From assembly GCA_032716605.1 (NCBI GenBank), contig CM064506.1, positions 1,875,493-1,939,492 of the forward strand: 64,000 nucleotides of DNA, read 5' to 3'. Numbering within the stretch: the stretch's first letter is position 1; every line of letters starts with the position of its first letter. The stretch is from Paralithodes platypus. Its lineage: Eukaryota > Arthropoda > Malacostraca > Decapoda > Lithodidae. Under the pieces are notes generated by a model. The model was not told the origin of the DNA and searched no databases. It saw only the letters and a list, made by a program, of their open reading frames with translations. This document shows positions 44,988 to 54,886 of the stretch, piece by piece. A program made the translations under genes and the position numbers.

Positions 44988-45202
44988 TTAACCCCTTCTG
45001 TACCGGTGACGTCTTGTAAAATGTATGCTTGCTATATTTAAACGATTATGTGCAGTTTAAGAAGGATCTGTGGTAGTAAAAATGGTTAAGTGAGATAGTT
45101 CGAAGCCTATTAAGTGCTGGAGGCCCTGTATAAACTGAATAATATTGTCTAATAACAGCCAGAAAAAGGTTAAATAGACGTCGCCGGTACGGAAGAAGTT
45201 AA
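44988..45202 (+). mobile_element. Family A TTAA MITE, complete
   Basis: TTAACCCCTTCTGTACCGGT to CGCCGGTACGGAAGAAGTTA+A. Belongs to the sub-type with GATAGTTCGAAGCCTATTAA inside, like 41437, 51061 and 53525. Confidence 0.85.
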
Positions 45203-45251
45203 TTTTTACTAAACATCCATGTCTGCAGCTCGCAAGATAGGCGAACACTTT

Positions 45252-45400
45252 TAACCTATTCAGTACCAGTGACATCCTTTTTTTTATATTCTGCTAACTT
45301 TTACACGATTTCGTTCAGCTTATATTATATATCTAAATATAACCGTCTAATAATAGCCAGAAAAAAATATATACAGAACAGCAATGAATAGTCGGATCTG
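45252..45400 (+). mobile_element. Family A MITE, internal deletion
   Basis: TTAACCTATTCAGTACCAGT, then TACACGATTTCGTTCAGCTT joined to CCGTCTAATAATAGCCAG; the middle and the right TTAA are missing. Confidence 0.65.
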
Positions 45401-45407
45401 CTAAGGC

Positions 45408-45649
45408 TTAAGGGGAGATTTTCACTTAAGTGGTTATTTTTCGAACCTCCTTCACCCTCATGTTTAGCTCCATTAGTTTTGAGATTTTAAGACGTTCGCC
45501 CCGTTAGTTTGGCGATTTTAAGACATTTCGACCTTTTTCTGTCAATGTTAAGACCTTTCGTGCCATTTAGGTGTTGAAGGAGGGTCTTGGGGGTATTTCT
45601 TTAAAGCTCTATGGGGGTCTAGAAAGCAAACTAAAAAATCAGCCCTTAA
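45408..45649 (-). mobile_element. Family B repeat, both TTAA ends
   Basis: TTAAGGGGAGATTTT at the left, AAAAATCAGCCCTTAA at the right: terminal inverted repeat with two mismatches in 15. An internal deletion removes the GCTATCGCTCGCC part. With 35436 this copy defines the family ends. Confidence 0.85.
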
Positions 45650-45726
45650 CTTAGTCAAATGCAGACGACAAACAAATCACTCGGTCTTCTCAAGGTCATA
45701 CCAACTCCTTCCCTGGAATGCTGTTT

Positions 45727-45940
45727 TTAACCCTTACTGTACCGGTGACGTTCTTTTCATTATATTCTGGCAACTATTAGACGGTTTTATTCAGCTTAAG
45801 AAGGACGTCTACCCACTAAGAGGCTTCAGACTATCTCAATTAATCCTTTTAGCTACCATATATCTTTCCTAAGCTTCATACAATTGTCTAAATGTAGCTA
45901 AAATCAAATAAATAAGACGTCTTGGTACAGAATGGGTTAA
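45727..45940 (+). mobile_element. Family A TTAA MITE, complete
   Basis: TTAACCCTTACTGTACCGGT to CTTGGTACAGAATGGGTTAA; sub-type with GGACGTCTACCCACTAAGAG. Confidence 0.85.
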
Positions 45941-45944
45941 CCTG

Positions 45945-46105
45945 ACTACTTTTATGTGTGGCTATAATACATGTGTAGGATTTGGTGTCCCGAGTTCGAA
46001 TCCCAGGAGGGCCAGATGCTTTCATTAGTGTATTCAAATGCATTGGGGTTTGTAATTGATGATTAATGTTAAGAACGGGGTGTTAATTAATGCAAGGTAA
46101 AATAT
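45945..46105 (+). mobile_element. tRNA-derived SINE (SINE-B), 5' eroded
   Basis: GTGTCCCGAGTTCGAATCCC carries the B-box; the tail ATGCTTTCATTAGTGTATTC, GCATTGGGGTTTGTAATTGA and GTTAAGAACGGGGTGTTA is shared with 47225. Confidence 0.75.
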
Positions 46106-46202
46106 GTAGTGTTTTGTCAACTACCATAAAGGTGAGATTTACATTTATTTATCTATTTATTTATCATTATATTATTTTACGTTATTTTTTTATTTTTATT
46201 TT

Positions 46203-46500
46203 TGTTTAGGGGAGGGGGGTTCCTCTCTAGACCTTCATCAAGTTTAAGAAAATACCCTCATGACCCGCCTTCGAGATAAAATTGTGCATTTTTTGGTAGA
46301 GAAATTCCCCGGCCGAAGGCTGATTCCTCCTTAATTGCAGGCTCGCTATCGCTGGCCAGGGTATGATAGACACCTAAGTGGCATGAAAGGTCTTAAAATC
46401 GCAATCTAATGGGGTGAAAGGCTTAAAATCTAAAAATTAATGGGGCTAAGGCCGCTAAGCATTGCGGGAGAAGGGGTCCAGAAAACTCCCCTTCACTTCA
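46203..46500 (+). mobile_element. Family B repeat
   Basis: TTTAGGGGAGGGGGGTTCCT, CTAGACCTTCATCAAG, CCCCGGCCGAAGGCTG, GCTCGCTATCGCTGGCCAGG, GGGAGAAGGGGTCCAGAAAA. Confidence 0.8.
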
Positions 46501-46589
46501 AGTCACGGTAATCGCTTTTAATTTATAATCTAAAGGGAATAGTGCTTGGTTTTTGGCCTATATATATAAATATGTGTTAATGTATTTTA

Positions 46590-46880
46590 GAGTTTCCTCG
46601 CTAGACCTCCATCAAGCTTTAAAAAATCACCCCTTTCAAGATAAATTTGTAAATTTTTCGGTAGAAAATGTCCCGGCCAAAGACCGGTTCCGTCTTAAAT
46701 TACAGGCTTGCTAACGCTCGCCAGGAAAAAAACGACACCTAATAGGCACGAAAGGTCTTAATATTGACAAAGAAATGGGGCAAAGGTCTCAAAATCATCA
46801 AACTAACGGAACGAACATCATTAAACCTCAAAACTAATATGCTAAACATGAGGGAGAAGGGGGTCCAGAAAAAACGAGTA
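46590..46880 (+). mobile_element. Family B repeat
   Basis: CTCGCTAGACCTCCATCAAG through TCCCGGCCAAAGACCGG to ACATGAGGGAGAAGGGGGTC. Confidence 0.8.
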
Positions 46881-46958
46881 GTACCCCCTTGATGTACATA
46901 AAACAAATAAATGAACAGGTGCGTCAAGGTACACAGTATTTCTGCTCACGTATTTTAT

Positions 46959-46961
<3 letters not shown>

Positions 46962-47032
<71 letters not shown>
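46962..47032. repeat. (CT)n microsatellite
   Basis: About 35 units. Confidence 0.97.
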
Positions 47033-47035
<3 letters not shown>

Positions 47036-47149
47036 CACGTCACCACACATCTGCACCTCCATGTAAGCCCCTGTGTAACTGTATGTATTTTCTGAGCTTC
47101 ACAATACCCTTCCTAATATAAAACATTACGCTTTCCATAATGCAGTTAG

Positions 47150-47375
47150 TTGGGTGATGAGTACATGATTAGATTGATATCTAAAATTCGAAAATGGATA
47201 TAAATCGTGGTCGTATACTCACCCTTTAACTGTGTTGGTGGTGTAATGGTTTAGATGCTTATGTTCTGGGTGTGGTGTCCCGAATTCGGATTCCGGGAGG
47301 ACCATATGCTTTCATTAGTTTATTAAAAATACATTGGGGTTTGTAATTGATGATTAATGTTAAGAACGGAGTGTT
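47150..47375 (+). mobile_element. SINE-B with 5' extension
   Basis: The 5' portion GAGTACATGATTAGATTGAT also occurs at 720. Then A-box-like TGGTGGTGTAATGGTTTAG, a damaged B-box GAATTCGGATTCC, and the tail shared with 45945. Confidence 0.7.
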
Positions 47376-47436
47376 ACTTATTAATAAAACAATCTAGACC
47401 TCAATGAAACTACTTGTGTAATTATATATATTTTCT

Positions 47437-47710
47437 TAAGAGAATGCTTTCGCTACAAGGGGTCCGAAGCTCTACAATTTACTGCCAAAAGAAATAAGAA
47501 ACCAAAACTACCCAACCGTTGACAAATTCAAAAAGGACTTGGATGATTTCCTGTCATCACTGCCAGACCAACCTATCCTACCCCACTAGTACCTCGCAAT
47601 AGCATTCTTGACCAGATGGCACAGAGGAGGGTAGATGGGATGTACACCGCAACGGCGTGGACCACGGGGCGTTAACTGACAGCCCTCAACTGGAACCACA
47701 GGAACCACAG
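47437..47710 (+). pseudogene. CR1-like non-LTR retrotransposon 3' end
   Basis: One frame gives KLYNLLPKEIRN, PTVDKFKKDLDDFLSSLPDQ, the typical C-terminus of CR1/L2-like reverse transcriptases; a shifted frame continues RNSILDQMAQRRVDGMYTAT. At least two frameshifts and heavy 5' truncation make it a fossil. It is a different family from the copy at 60776. The 3' end carries repeated GGAACCACA. Confidence 0.7.
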
Positions 47711-47756
47711 GTAATGCTTGTTTTTTGGTATTTGTATTTGTGTGTTTATTTATTAT

Positions 47757-48057
47757 TGAGTTTCCTCCCTAGACCTCCATCAAGCTTAAAATAACCCCCT
47801 AGACCCCTAGACCCCTTTCAAAATAAATGTGTAAATTTATTGGTAGACAAATTTCCCTGCCCACCTAGAATTACAGGCTCGCTATCGTTCACCTAGAAAA
47901 TATCGACACCTAAATGGCACGAAAGGTCTGTATATTGACAAAGAATGGGGGTGAAAGGTCTTAAAATTGCCAAATTAATGAAACGAACGTCTTAAAATCT
48001 CAAAGCTGATGGGCTTAAACATGAGGCAGAAGAAGCAACTACCTGCCCCTTAATTAA
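47757..48057 (+). mobile_element. Family B repeat
   Basis: CTCCCTAGACCTCCATCAAG, a duplicated CCCTAGA, GGCTCGCTATCGTTCACC, internal repeats, ACATGAGGCAGAAG. Confidence 0.8.
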
Positions 48058-48059
48058 GC

Positions 48060-48127
48060 AAGTTTTGTGTTAGTCTAAAGCTGCATAAAATCGTCTAGCA
48101 GTAACCAGAATAACCTCAAGCGGTTAA
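48060..48127 (+). mobile_element. Family A' right-end fragment
   Basis: TAAAGCTGCATAAAATCGTC, AGTAACCAGAATAACCTC and AAGCGGTTAA; left half absent. Confidence 0.6.
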
Positions 48128-48149
48128 CGTCCCAATACCCTTCCTAATA

Positions 48150-48362
48150 TTAATTCCTTGAGGATCATGACGCGTTTTTACAGTTTACTCTGGCTACCAT
48201 TAGACAATTCTATGATGCTGAGGGAGGATGTGGGAAGTAAAAGGGTAAGTACTATCTCAATAACCCTCTCACTTTCATATACCCTTCCTATTCTGAATAA
48301 AAGCATATAATAATAGCCAAAATAACCTGTCAAAATGCGCCACAATCCTCAAGGGGTTAATA
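48150..48362 (+). mobile_element. Family A' TTAA MITE, complete
   Basis: TTAATTCCTTGAGGATCATG at the left and GCCACAATCCTCAAGGGGTT+AA at the right: clear terminal inverted repeats around the TTAA. Confidence 0.85.
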
Positions 48363-48394
48363 AAACAATCGTAAGTTAGGTAGGCTACAGTGTT

Positions 48395-49390
48395 GCTAAG
48401 TTGGCCACGATTGCTAGTATGTTGATCGTTTTAACCTTGATTTGTAATTCCTGAGCAGAATATAAATTATTGCCTGATATTTAGCCGGCATAAACTTTAA
48501 AGGTTTACAGCGTATAGTCAGTCGTCTACTTCTGAAGTGTGTATAATATAGTTGCATCACACATTTTGTTATGTATTTATTTATTTATTTATTTATGTAT
48601 TTATATATTTATTTTTATTTTATATTAATATAGGACTATTGGGGAAACCAACCCTTCAGGATTATTTAGACAGCATTAGTCAGGAAGAAAGTTAAGACAT
48701 GAGCCTCGATTTTTCGAAAACTCGCGCGGCAATCCCTTCTATTATATTTATACACCAAGAGCTTGCGCCAAGATTGAGTGCAACTTGCATTTCTCTGTTT
48801 GCATTTCCACCAAAGGTTTCTAAATAAACTATAGTCTATTCGCTGTAAGTAGGCGAGAAATCATGATCTCTAACCTCTATAACTCAAAAACGACTAGAGT
48901 AAGCGAGCTAATATTTCTACCATTTGAGAAGAGTCAGTCAAGGAATAGACTTGGAAATGTGCAGCCAATTTGCTCTAACCCTTTTTGAGTTACACAGGAT
49001 AGAGGTCATTATGTCTCGCCTACTTACAACGAATAGACTATAGTATATCCAACTAACCATCATTACCGTCCGCGATGGCTATATTCAATATATTGATTGA
49101 TTTAACCTTCACTTGTAATTCCTGAGCAGAATATATCGGATTATGTACCTGGCATAAACTTCAGAGCGGTTTCCATCGTATGTATAAATAGTCAATCGTC
49201 TGCCGCCGAGGTGTGAATATAATAGCATCACACTTCTAATCACTCAACATGGTATCAAAGAAACGAAATAAATGATGGCAACTCGCGCAATAATCCGTTT
49301 ATTATATTTATACACCAAAACCTCGCTTCAAGATTAAGAGCGACTTGCATTTACTGATCAGTACCAGCACCATCGACTTCTAAATACACT
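48395..49390 (+). repeat. Diverged tandem duplication, interrupted
   Basis: Two copies of a roughly 330-430-bp unit: TTGTAATTCCTGAGCAGAAT at 48450 and 49118, the ATAGTCAGTCGTCT step, then CGCGCGGCAATCC against CGCGCAATAATCC, and TATTTATACACCAA in both. An ATTT-rich insertion lies in the first copy; the foldback element 48828-49044 separates them. Confidence 0.75.
48828..49044. mobile_element. Foldback element, 217 bp
   Basis: The left arm begins ACTATAGTCTATTCGCTGTA and the reversed right arm ACTATAGTCTATTCGTTGTA; pairing continues imperfectly through GTAGGCGAGA, GACCTCTA and GTAACTCAAAAA for about 90 bases, leaving a small loop. Relatives (left arm only) are at 34418 and 44755. Non-coding; likely a TA-target MITE. 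Confidence 0.8.
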
Positions 49391-49612
49391 AGTGCATCCA
49401 GTATAATGTCATCACAACTGTTCAATGATGTAAAACGATGGGCATAAACTCGTAATCAAATATATACGACCCGACAACTCTCTCTGGCACACTCGTCAAA
49501 ACTTTCACTTGTGCTGACATTAAATTTTGTGATAACAGTTATAATCACCCTTAACACCACGCCCAACTCGTTCCCTGGGCATTATAGTATCGTTAGTTTC
49601 TCTGGTACTTAC

Positions 49613-49675
49613 ATTTAACGTGGCTAGAGGTCCCAGAAACAACAACAGAGACAGAGAGAGCGGGATGTGATGTGG
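49613..49675 (-). CDS. Candidate signal-peptide exon, no start codon seen
   Basis: On the minus strand an acceptor-like CCTAG and a good donor AAT|GTAAGT bound 21 codons whose middle is IPLSLSLLLFLGPLATLN, a typical signal-peptide core. Its phase (0) matches the exon at 20946-21095. There is no ATG in the frame, an in-frame stop lies just upstream, and the pyrimidine tract is poor. It would need an upstream exon to supply the start. Alternatively the donor may end a non-coding first exon. Weak call. Confidence 0.25.
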
Positions 49676-49922
49676 CTAGGCTGCGAATCTGGTGAAATGT
49701 TATAATGCTCAGTACCTGGCGACAGACTGCTATACCTTACGCTCACTTAGGGGCCAATTGGAAAGGATACCTGTACAGGTATAGGTATATGTATATGTAA
49801 ATTATTATATGAGTTAATTTGATAAGTATGGCAAACTCAAATTGTCCTACGTAGCAAAACAAAAAACACAAAAATAGTTTAAGGGGATTTTTTTTTTTAA
49901 AGTTGTTATATTTAATGTTTTT
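49676..49922. other. AT-rich spacer
   Basis: No gene recognised; a T-rich stretch at 49889. Confidence 0.4.
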
Positions 49923-49924
49923 AA

Positions 49925-50200
49925 TTTTGTTCCGTAGACCGTAGACCTCCATCAAGTATTTAGAAATACACCTACAAGACCCACCTTCGAAATAAATTTG
50001 TGCACTTTTCGATTCCTCCTAAATTGCAGGCTAGCTATTGCTCGCCAGGGAAAAATCTACACCTAAATGGCACGAAAGGTCTGAAAATTGACAAAGATAT
50101 GGGGCGAAAGGTCTTAAAATCGCCAAATTAATGGGTCTAACATCTTAAAATCTCAAATATAATAGGGCTAAGCATGAGGGAGTGGGGGGGGGGGGGGGAC
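49925..50200 (+). mobile_element. Family B repeat, ending in poly(G)
   Basis: GTAGACCTCCATCAAG, GGCTAGCTATTGCTCGCCAG, three internal repeats, GCATGAGGGAGTGGGGGG. Confidence 0.8.
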
Positions 50201-50334
50201 CAGCAATAATATATTAAGAATACTAGCGTTATCCTCTTCTGCCACACGACGATTATTTTTGTGTTAGATTATTAAAGGGGAAGGGTATATTTTGTGGTCG
50301 ATTATTTCATACATAATATATTATTTTCTAGTTG

Positions 50335-50660
50335 CCTCCCTAGACCTCCATCAAACTTTAAAAGAAACATCCATTAGATCCCCTTTCTATATTAATGTGT
50401 AAATGTTTCGGTTTGTCTTAACTTCTTTCTGTGGTAGTTTATACACGTCGCCTATTTTTGTGTTTTACCAGGAGGTTTAGGGTGACTTGATTATCCTAGT
50501 CTAGTCTAACCTAATGTCTAACCATAACTAATAGGGCTGAACATGAGGGAGAAGGGGGTCCATTATCCGATCCTAATCTAGCCTTATATCATGTTTAACC
50601 ATAACTAATAGGGCTAAACATGAGGGAGAAGGGAGTCCAGAAAATCCCTCCCTTAACCCA
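50335..50660 (+). mobile_element. Family B repeat, rearranged
   Basis: The left part CTCCCTAGACCTCCATCAAA is separated from two copies of the right part (AATAGGGCTGAACATGAGGG at 50530, AATAGGGCTAAACATGAGGG at 50602) by unrelated CTAACC-type sequence. Confidence 0.7.
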
Positions 50661-50814
50661 GGCACACCTCTCCCCCACACATGTATTATTCTCCTATGAC
50701 CCCGCCATATATAAACATCCCGTAATCATTCCCGGTTCTATTATATTCCCCAAGTCTGCAGGAATGTATACGCGTGGCCTACTTTGTGTTCTACCAGGAG
50801 GATTATGACAACTG

Positions 50815-51025
50815 TTAACCCCTTTTGTACCAGGGACGTCCTTTTCGTCATATTCTGGCAACTAGTAGACGATTTTATTCAGTTTAGGAAGGACGTCTAC
50901 TCATTAAAAAGCTACAGAATATTTCAATTAATCCTTTTAGTATATATCCTTCCTAAACTTCATAAAATCATCTAAATGTAGCCGAAATAAAAGAAAAAAG
51001 ACGTCACCGGTACAGCACAGGTTAA
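50815..51025 (+). mobile_element. Family A TTAA MITE, complete
   Basis: TTAACCCCTTTTGTACCAGG to CACCGGTACAGCACAGGTTA+A; sub-type with GGACGTCTACTCATTAAAAA. Confidence 0.85.
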
Positions 51026-51060
51026 TCTATCCTAGTCTAGGCTAACCTAATCTATAACCA

Positions 51061-51278
51061 TTAACCCCTTATGTACTGGCGACGTCTTTAAAATTATATT
51101 TGTGCTATATTTAGACGATGTGTGCATTTTAGGAAGGATCTGAGATAGTAAAAAGGGTTTAGTGACATAGTTCGAAGCCTGTTAGTTGCTGGAGGTCCTC
51201 TTTGAACTGAATAAAATCGTCTAATAGTAGCCAGAATGCAGTTAAATGGACGACACCGGTAGTGAAAGGGTAAGTTAA
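51061..51278 (+). mobile_element. Family A TTAA MITE, complete
   Basis: TTAACCCCTTATGTACTGGC to ACACCGGTAGTGAAAGGG; sub-type with AGTTCGAAGCCTGTTAG. Only 35 bases separate it from the copy at 50815. Confidence 0.8.
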
Positions 51279-51284
51279 GCTGGT

Positions 51285-51625
51285 TTAGGTGAAGTGAGGT
51301 GAGGAAAGGTGAAACAAGGTCAATTCAATGCAATTAGTTTATGTTGGGTTGGGTTAGATTAAGTTACTTCAGGTTAGGTAAAGTGGGGTTAGGTTAGGTT
51401 GGGTTAGGTGAGGTAAGGAAAAGAAGGTTAGGTAAGGTGGAATGAGGTTAGATTAGGTTGGGTTAGGTTACGTTAAGTAAAATGAGGTTAGGTTAGGTGA
51501 AATGAAGTGAGGTAAGGCAAAATAAGGTTAGGTGAGATGGGATAAGGTTAGTGAGGTGAATTGAGTTAAGGCAAATAAGCTTAGGTGAAGTGGGATGAGG
51601 TTAGGCGAGGTTAGTCAAGGATAAA
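51285..51625 (+). repeat. Degenerate TTAGG-like minisatellite
   Basis: About 340 bases built of GGTTA/GGTGA/GGTAA pentamers and AGGTTAGGTT decamers with frequent substitutions. Related to the arthropod telomere repeat TTAGG in motif, but too degenerate and internal to be a telomere. Confidence 0.8.
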
Positions 51626-51769
51626 ACTACTATGATCACCCTAGTAAAATAAAAAGTAACGAAAGTGGATAAACCCTTGTAAACTTGGGAACTATGCTTC
51701 CTGCCTGTTTACTACCACTTTCCAGTTGATTGTGGAGAACTGTGTACCGCTTCCTGCTGTATGTGTGTG

Positions 51770-52360
51770 TGAGTGACCCTGTGTGTGTGTGTGGGGGGGG
51801 GGGGGGCTGTGTGTGTGTGTATGTGAGGGGGAGTGTGTATGTATGTGAGGGAGAGAGGGAGTGTTTGTGTGTTTTACCTATTTGTATTTACCTATTTGTA
51901 GTATACAGGAGTTGAGCTTTTTAGGCTCGTATTGTCCCGCTTCCTGAGTTACAATTACCTAACTTTGCCTTAAAAATATGAATGTTTTTTGCACACACCA
52001 CTTCCTCTTCTAACTGATTCCATTTACTTATACATGTGTGTGGTCGTGTGTGTGTGTGGGGGGGGGGGGTATGAGTGGTCCTGTGTGTGTGACAGAGAGA
52101 ACGAGAAAAAGAGTGTGCGACAGTGTATATGTGTGTATGAATGTATTTGTGTGAGTGACCGTGTGTGAGAGAGAAAAAGAGAGAGAGAGTGTGTATGTGT
52201 GTGTGATAGTGTGTGTGTATGAATGTATATGTGTGTAAGTGAGGGATCCAATGTGTATGTGAGTGAGTGTGTATCGTGTGTGTATATGTATGTAAAAGAG
52301 TGATCCTATGTGTGTGTGTGTGTGAGTGAGAGTATCGTGAGTATGTGAGTGTATACAAGT
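51770..52360. repeat. GT-rich low-complexity region
   Basis: Interrupted GT, G-runs and GAGAGA, with a unique island at 51880-52025. Frames on the minus strand (His/Thr-rich) are artefacts. Confidence 0.8.
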
Positions 52361-52616
52361 GACCCTGGATGGCTCCCAGTGGTCAGTACTTGGAGGCCGT
52401 TGACAAAGGAAGGAAGGATGGTAGTATTGTAGGTTAGTAGTGCTGGCTATGGTTTCTTTGTTGCAGGATGGATGAGTAGGTTAGGTCTGCCAGTGCTTTA
52501 CTACAGGATGGATGTACACTACACTACAGGCAGATACGCTCAACATTCACAGGTATTCCGATTGCTTTACATGACTTCAAATTGTATGTGTGAAGCGTGT
52601 GTGTATGATTCTTATA
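52361..52616. other. Unique-looking spacer
   Basis: No gene recognised; the phrase CAGGATGGATG is repeated at 52465 and 52504. Confidence 0.4.
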
Positions 52617-52743
52617 TAGTGTAATGGTTTGAGTGTTTAAGATCTGTATGTGGTAACCCAGGTTCGAATCCCGAGAAAATCACATGCGTTCATACATTTC
52701 TTTGGGAGGTGTTTGGTGTTGGGAGTGAAATTAATAAATTAGA

Positions 52744-52810
<67 letters not shown>
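52617..52810 (+). mobile_element. tRNA-derived SINE (SINE-A) with (TA)n tail
   Basis: A-box-like TAGTGTAATGGTTTGAG, B-box GGTTCGAATCCC, tail GGAGGTGTTTGGTGTTGGG and TTAATAAATTAGAG, then about 32 AT units. Confidence 0.85.
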
Positions 52811-52813
<3 letters not shown>

Positions 52814-52822
52814 TGTAGCTTC

Positions 52823-53040
52823 TTAACTCTTTCAAGATCCGATAATAATTTTGTTCCCGTTTATCAGATATTTTAGACGATTTTATTCAGATTAGGAAAT
52901 GTATATGGAAATCAGATGGCTAATAGAGATAGTCTTGTATACCCTTATAACTCCCACAGATCCTTCCTATACTGTACAAAATCGTCTAATGAGAGCCAAC
53001 ATTCAATAAAAAATGCGTCCCTGAATTCTTAAGGGGCTAA
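52823..53040 (+). mobile_element. Family A' TTAA MITE
   Basis: TTAACTCTTTCAAGATCCG to CTGAATTCTTAAGGGGCTAA; core GACGATTTTATTCAGATTAG. Confidence 0.75.
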
Positions 53041-53524
53041 GTACAACAAAGAATATATGTTTTAATCTATACATCATATATAAAAAAAATATATATATAT
53101 ACTTAAATTAGGTGTATGAATATGTCAGTAGGCACTCACTTCTATTTTTAATTTCATTCCAAATGCATGCAACAATTTAATGACTCGCTATTCACCAAAC
53201 AACTTCTCAACTCTTAACAAATCTATAAAAATAACTTCATGACTCCCACTGGGATGAAGACCTTGTAATGTTAAGCTAAGCAAACATGCATGCGCTCTCC
53301 CTTACAAATTCTTCAATGACTGTTAATAATTACCAATAATTTAGATTAAAAAATAATATCTCCTGAATATTACCGTATTTTGGTATCTTCAATTTAAGTT
53401 ACATGTGCTTTCATATTACCCACTCACTTTAGTCATGGGAGCATACCAGAATGAGAACACTTCAATTTACCTTTATCAGCCAATAGTACCTTGCATCACA
53501 CATTCTGGGTGTGCAGTATATTTT
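53041..53524. other. AT-rich spacer
   Basis: No gene or repeat recognised besides a short TA run near 53090. Confidence 0.4.
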
Positions 53525-53745
53525 TTAACCCCTTCTGTACCGGTGACTTTTTTTTTTTTTTTTTTTTTGTAAGCTATGTTTAGACGATTGTGTGCAGTTT
53601 AAGACCGATCCGTGTTAGTTAAATGTGGTTAATTGAGATAGTTCGAAGTCTATTAATTGCTGGAGGCCCTTTTTAAACCGAATATAATCGTCTAATAGTA
53701 GCCAGAGTAAGGTTAAAAGGACGGCACTGTCACTGCAAGGGTTAA
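53525..53745 (+). mobile_element. Family A TTAA MITE, complete
   Basis: TTAACCCCTTCTGTACCGGT, a T-run of about 22, then the family core and a right end of GTCACTGCAAGGGTTAA. It shares its right TTAA with the next element. Confidence 0.85.
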
Positions 53746-54187
53746 CCCACTGAGCCCCAGCGACGCAGCGTTTGCGTCAGCAATGTATGTAACGCTAAAG
53801 CCCAGCGACGCAACAGTTGTGTCAGTGTTACTCCGGTCCCAATTACTTCGGTCCTATGGCACCTAGAGGGCTCAGATTTGTATGGGAACTGTGTAAGTAT
53901 CCCACGCACCCATGCCGATGATTGAAAACTCTCAAAGTCCATCCGCGTGTGCGTGAGCGTGCAAAAACATGTTTTTTTGGGGGAAATTGCCTTCAATTTT
54001 TTACTCTTCTAAAATCCGTTTTCGGGGGCTCCGTAGGACCATTTGTTGAGCTTTTTGATCGGTTTTTCGTGGTTTTTTCTTCATTCCTAACCCATTCGCT
54101 ATTGTTTCTGGAAAAAAAACTTTTTTCAAAACCGGCTGGTCCCTGGTGGTACATTTATTAATAACTAGCTGGGGCTCAGTGGGTTAA
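53742..54187. mobile_element. Family D TTAA element, 446 bp
   Basis: A perfect 20-base terminal inverted repeat TTAACCCACTGAGCCCCAGC at both ends, target TTAA included. Inside the left end CCCAGCGACGCA occurs twice. The ends resemble family A (CCC...CC.GCGACG), so both may use related transposases. Only short frames inside. Strong structural fit to a non-autonomous piggyBac-type element. Confidence 0.88.
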
Positions 54188-54250
54188 GGAAGTCTGGGAA
54201 GGCGTTTTTGTTAGCCTAGGAGGCAAGCTAAAATACGTTGCTCGAAAATT
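54188..54250 (-). mobile_element. Family B end fragment
   Basis: GGCGTTTTTGTTAGCCTAGG and GCAAGCTAAAATACG resemble 8135-8180. Confidence 0.5.
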
Positions 54251-54338
54251 ATCAGTAATATCACTATAGCACTAACTAGGATAATTATTTAAAAGGAATG
54301 ATGTATGAAAACTGTTCAGCACAGTCCAGGCAAATGTA

Positions 54339-54532
54339 CAGTTGGCCTCATAAATTTGCTTACACCTCGTGATTTATGTGTGGAAGAAAAATTAGTATGA
54401 TTGAATTAGAAGTGTATTTGCTTATTTAATAGTTCATTGATATGACCAATTAACAGTATCATTGCAATTTATTCTTGCAAGTCAACTATGCTATAATTCC
54501 TTCCATACATAAAATCACAGTGTGGATATAAA
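54339..54532 (+). mobile_element. Tc1/mariner-like fragment
   Basis: TA then CAGTTGGCCTCATAAATTTG, a Tc1-type end; the right end (GTGTGGATATAAATTAA) is the damaged partner, cut by the family A insertion at 54533. Confidence 0.55.
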
Positions 54533-54856
54533 TTAACCCCTTCTGTACCGGTGATGTACTTTTCTTTATGTTCTGGAAACTATTAGGCGATTTTGTTCAG
54601 CTTAGGAAGGATGTTCACCCATTAAAAGGCTACAGGTAATCTCAATTATTCATTTTAGCTACCTTATGTTTTTTTTTGTTTTTTGTTATGTTGTTTTTGT
54701 GTTTTCCCTGTTCTTGCTCTGTCTTGAGTCGGCTACCCCCAAAATGGGGATTGGGCCTGAGCATATAGATAGATAGATAGATGTTCTTCCTAAGCTTCAT
54801 AAAATCGTCTAAATGTAGGTGAAATCAAATAAAAGATACGTTAACAGAGGGGTTAA
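54533..54856 (+). mobile_element. Family A TTAA MITE split by a family C insertion
   Basis: TTAACCCCTTCTGTACCGGT to CAGAGGGGTTAA. Between ACCTTATG and TTCTTCCTAAGCTTC lies a foreign 115-base segment (54668-54782) with CCTGTTCTTGCTCTGTCTTG, AGTCGGCTACCCCC and a TAGA tail, i.e. family C. Confidence 0.8.
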
Positions 54857-54886
54857 TGCGTCAAAAATCCCTGTCCAGCTTTCATC

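Noticed and set aside
51285..51625. True telomere
   Set aside because: Internal, short and strongly degenerate; only motif similarity to TTAGG.
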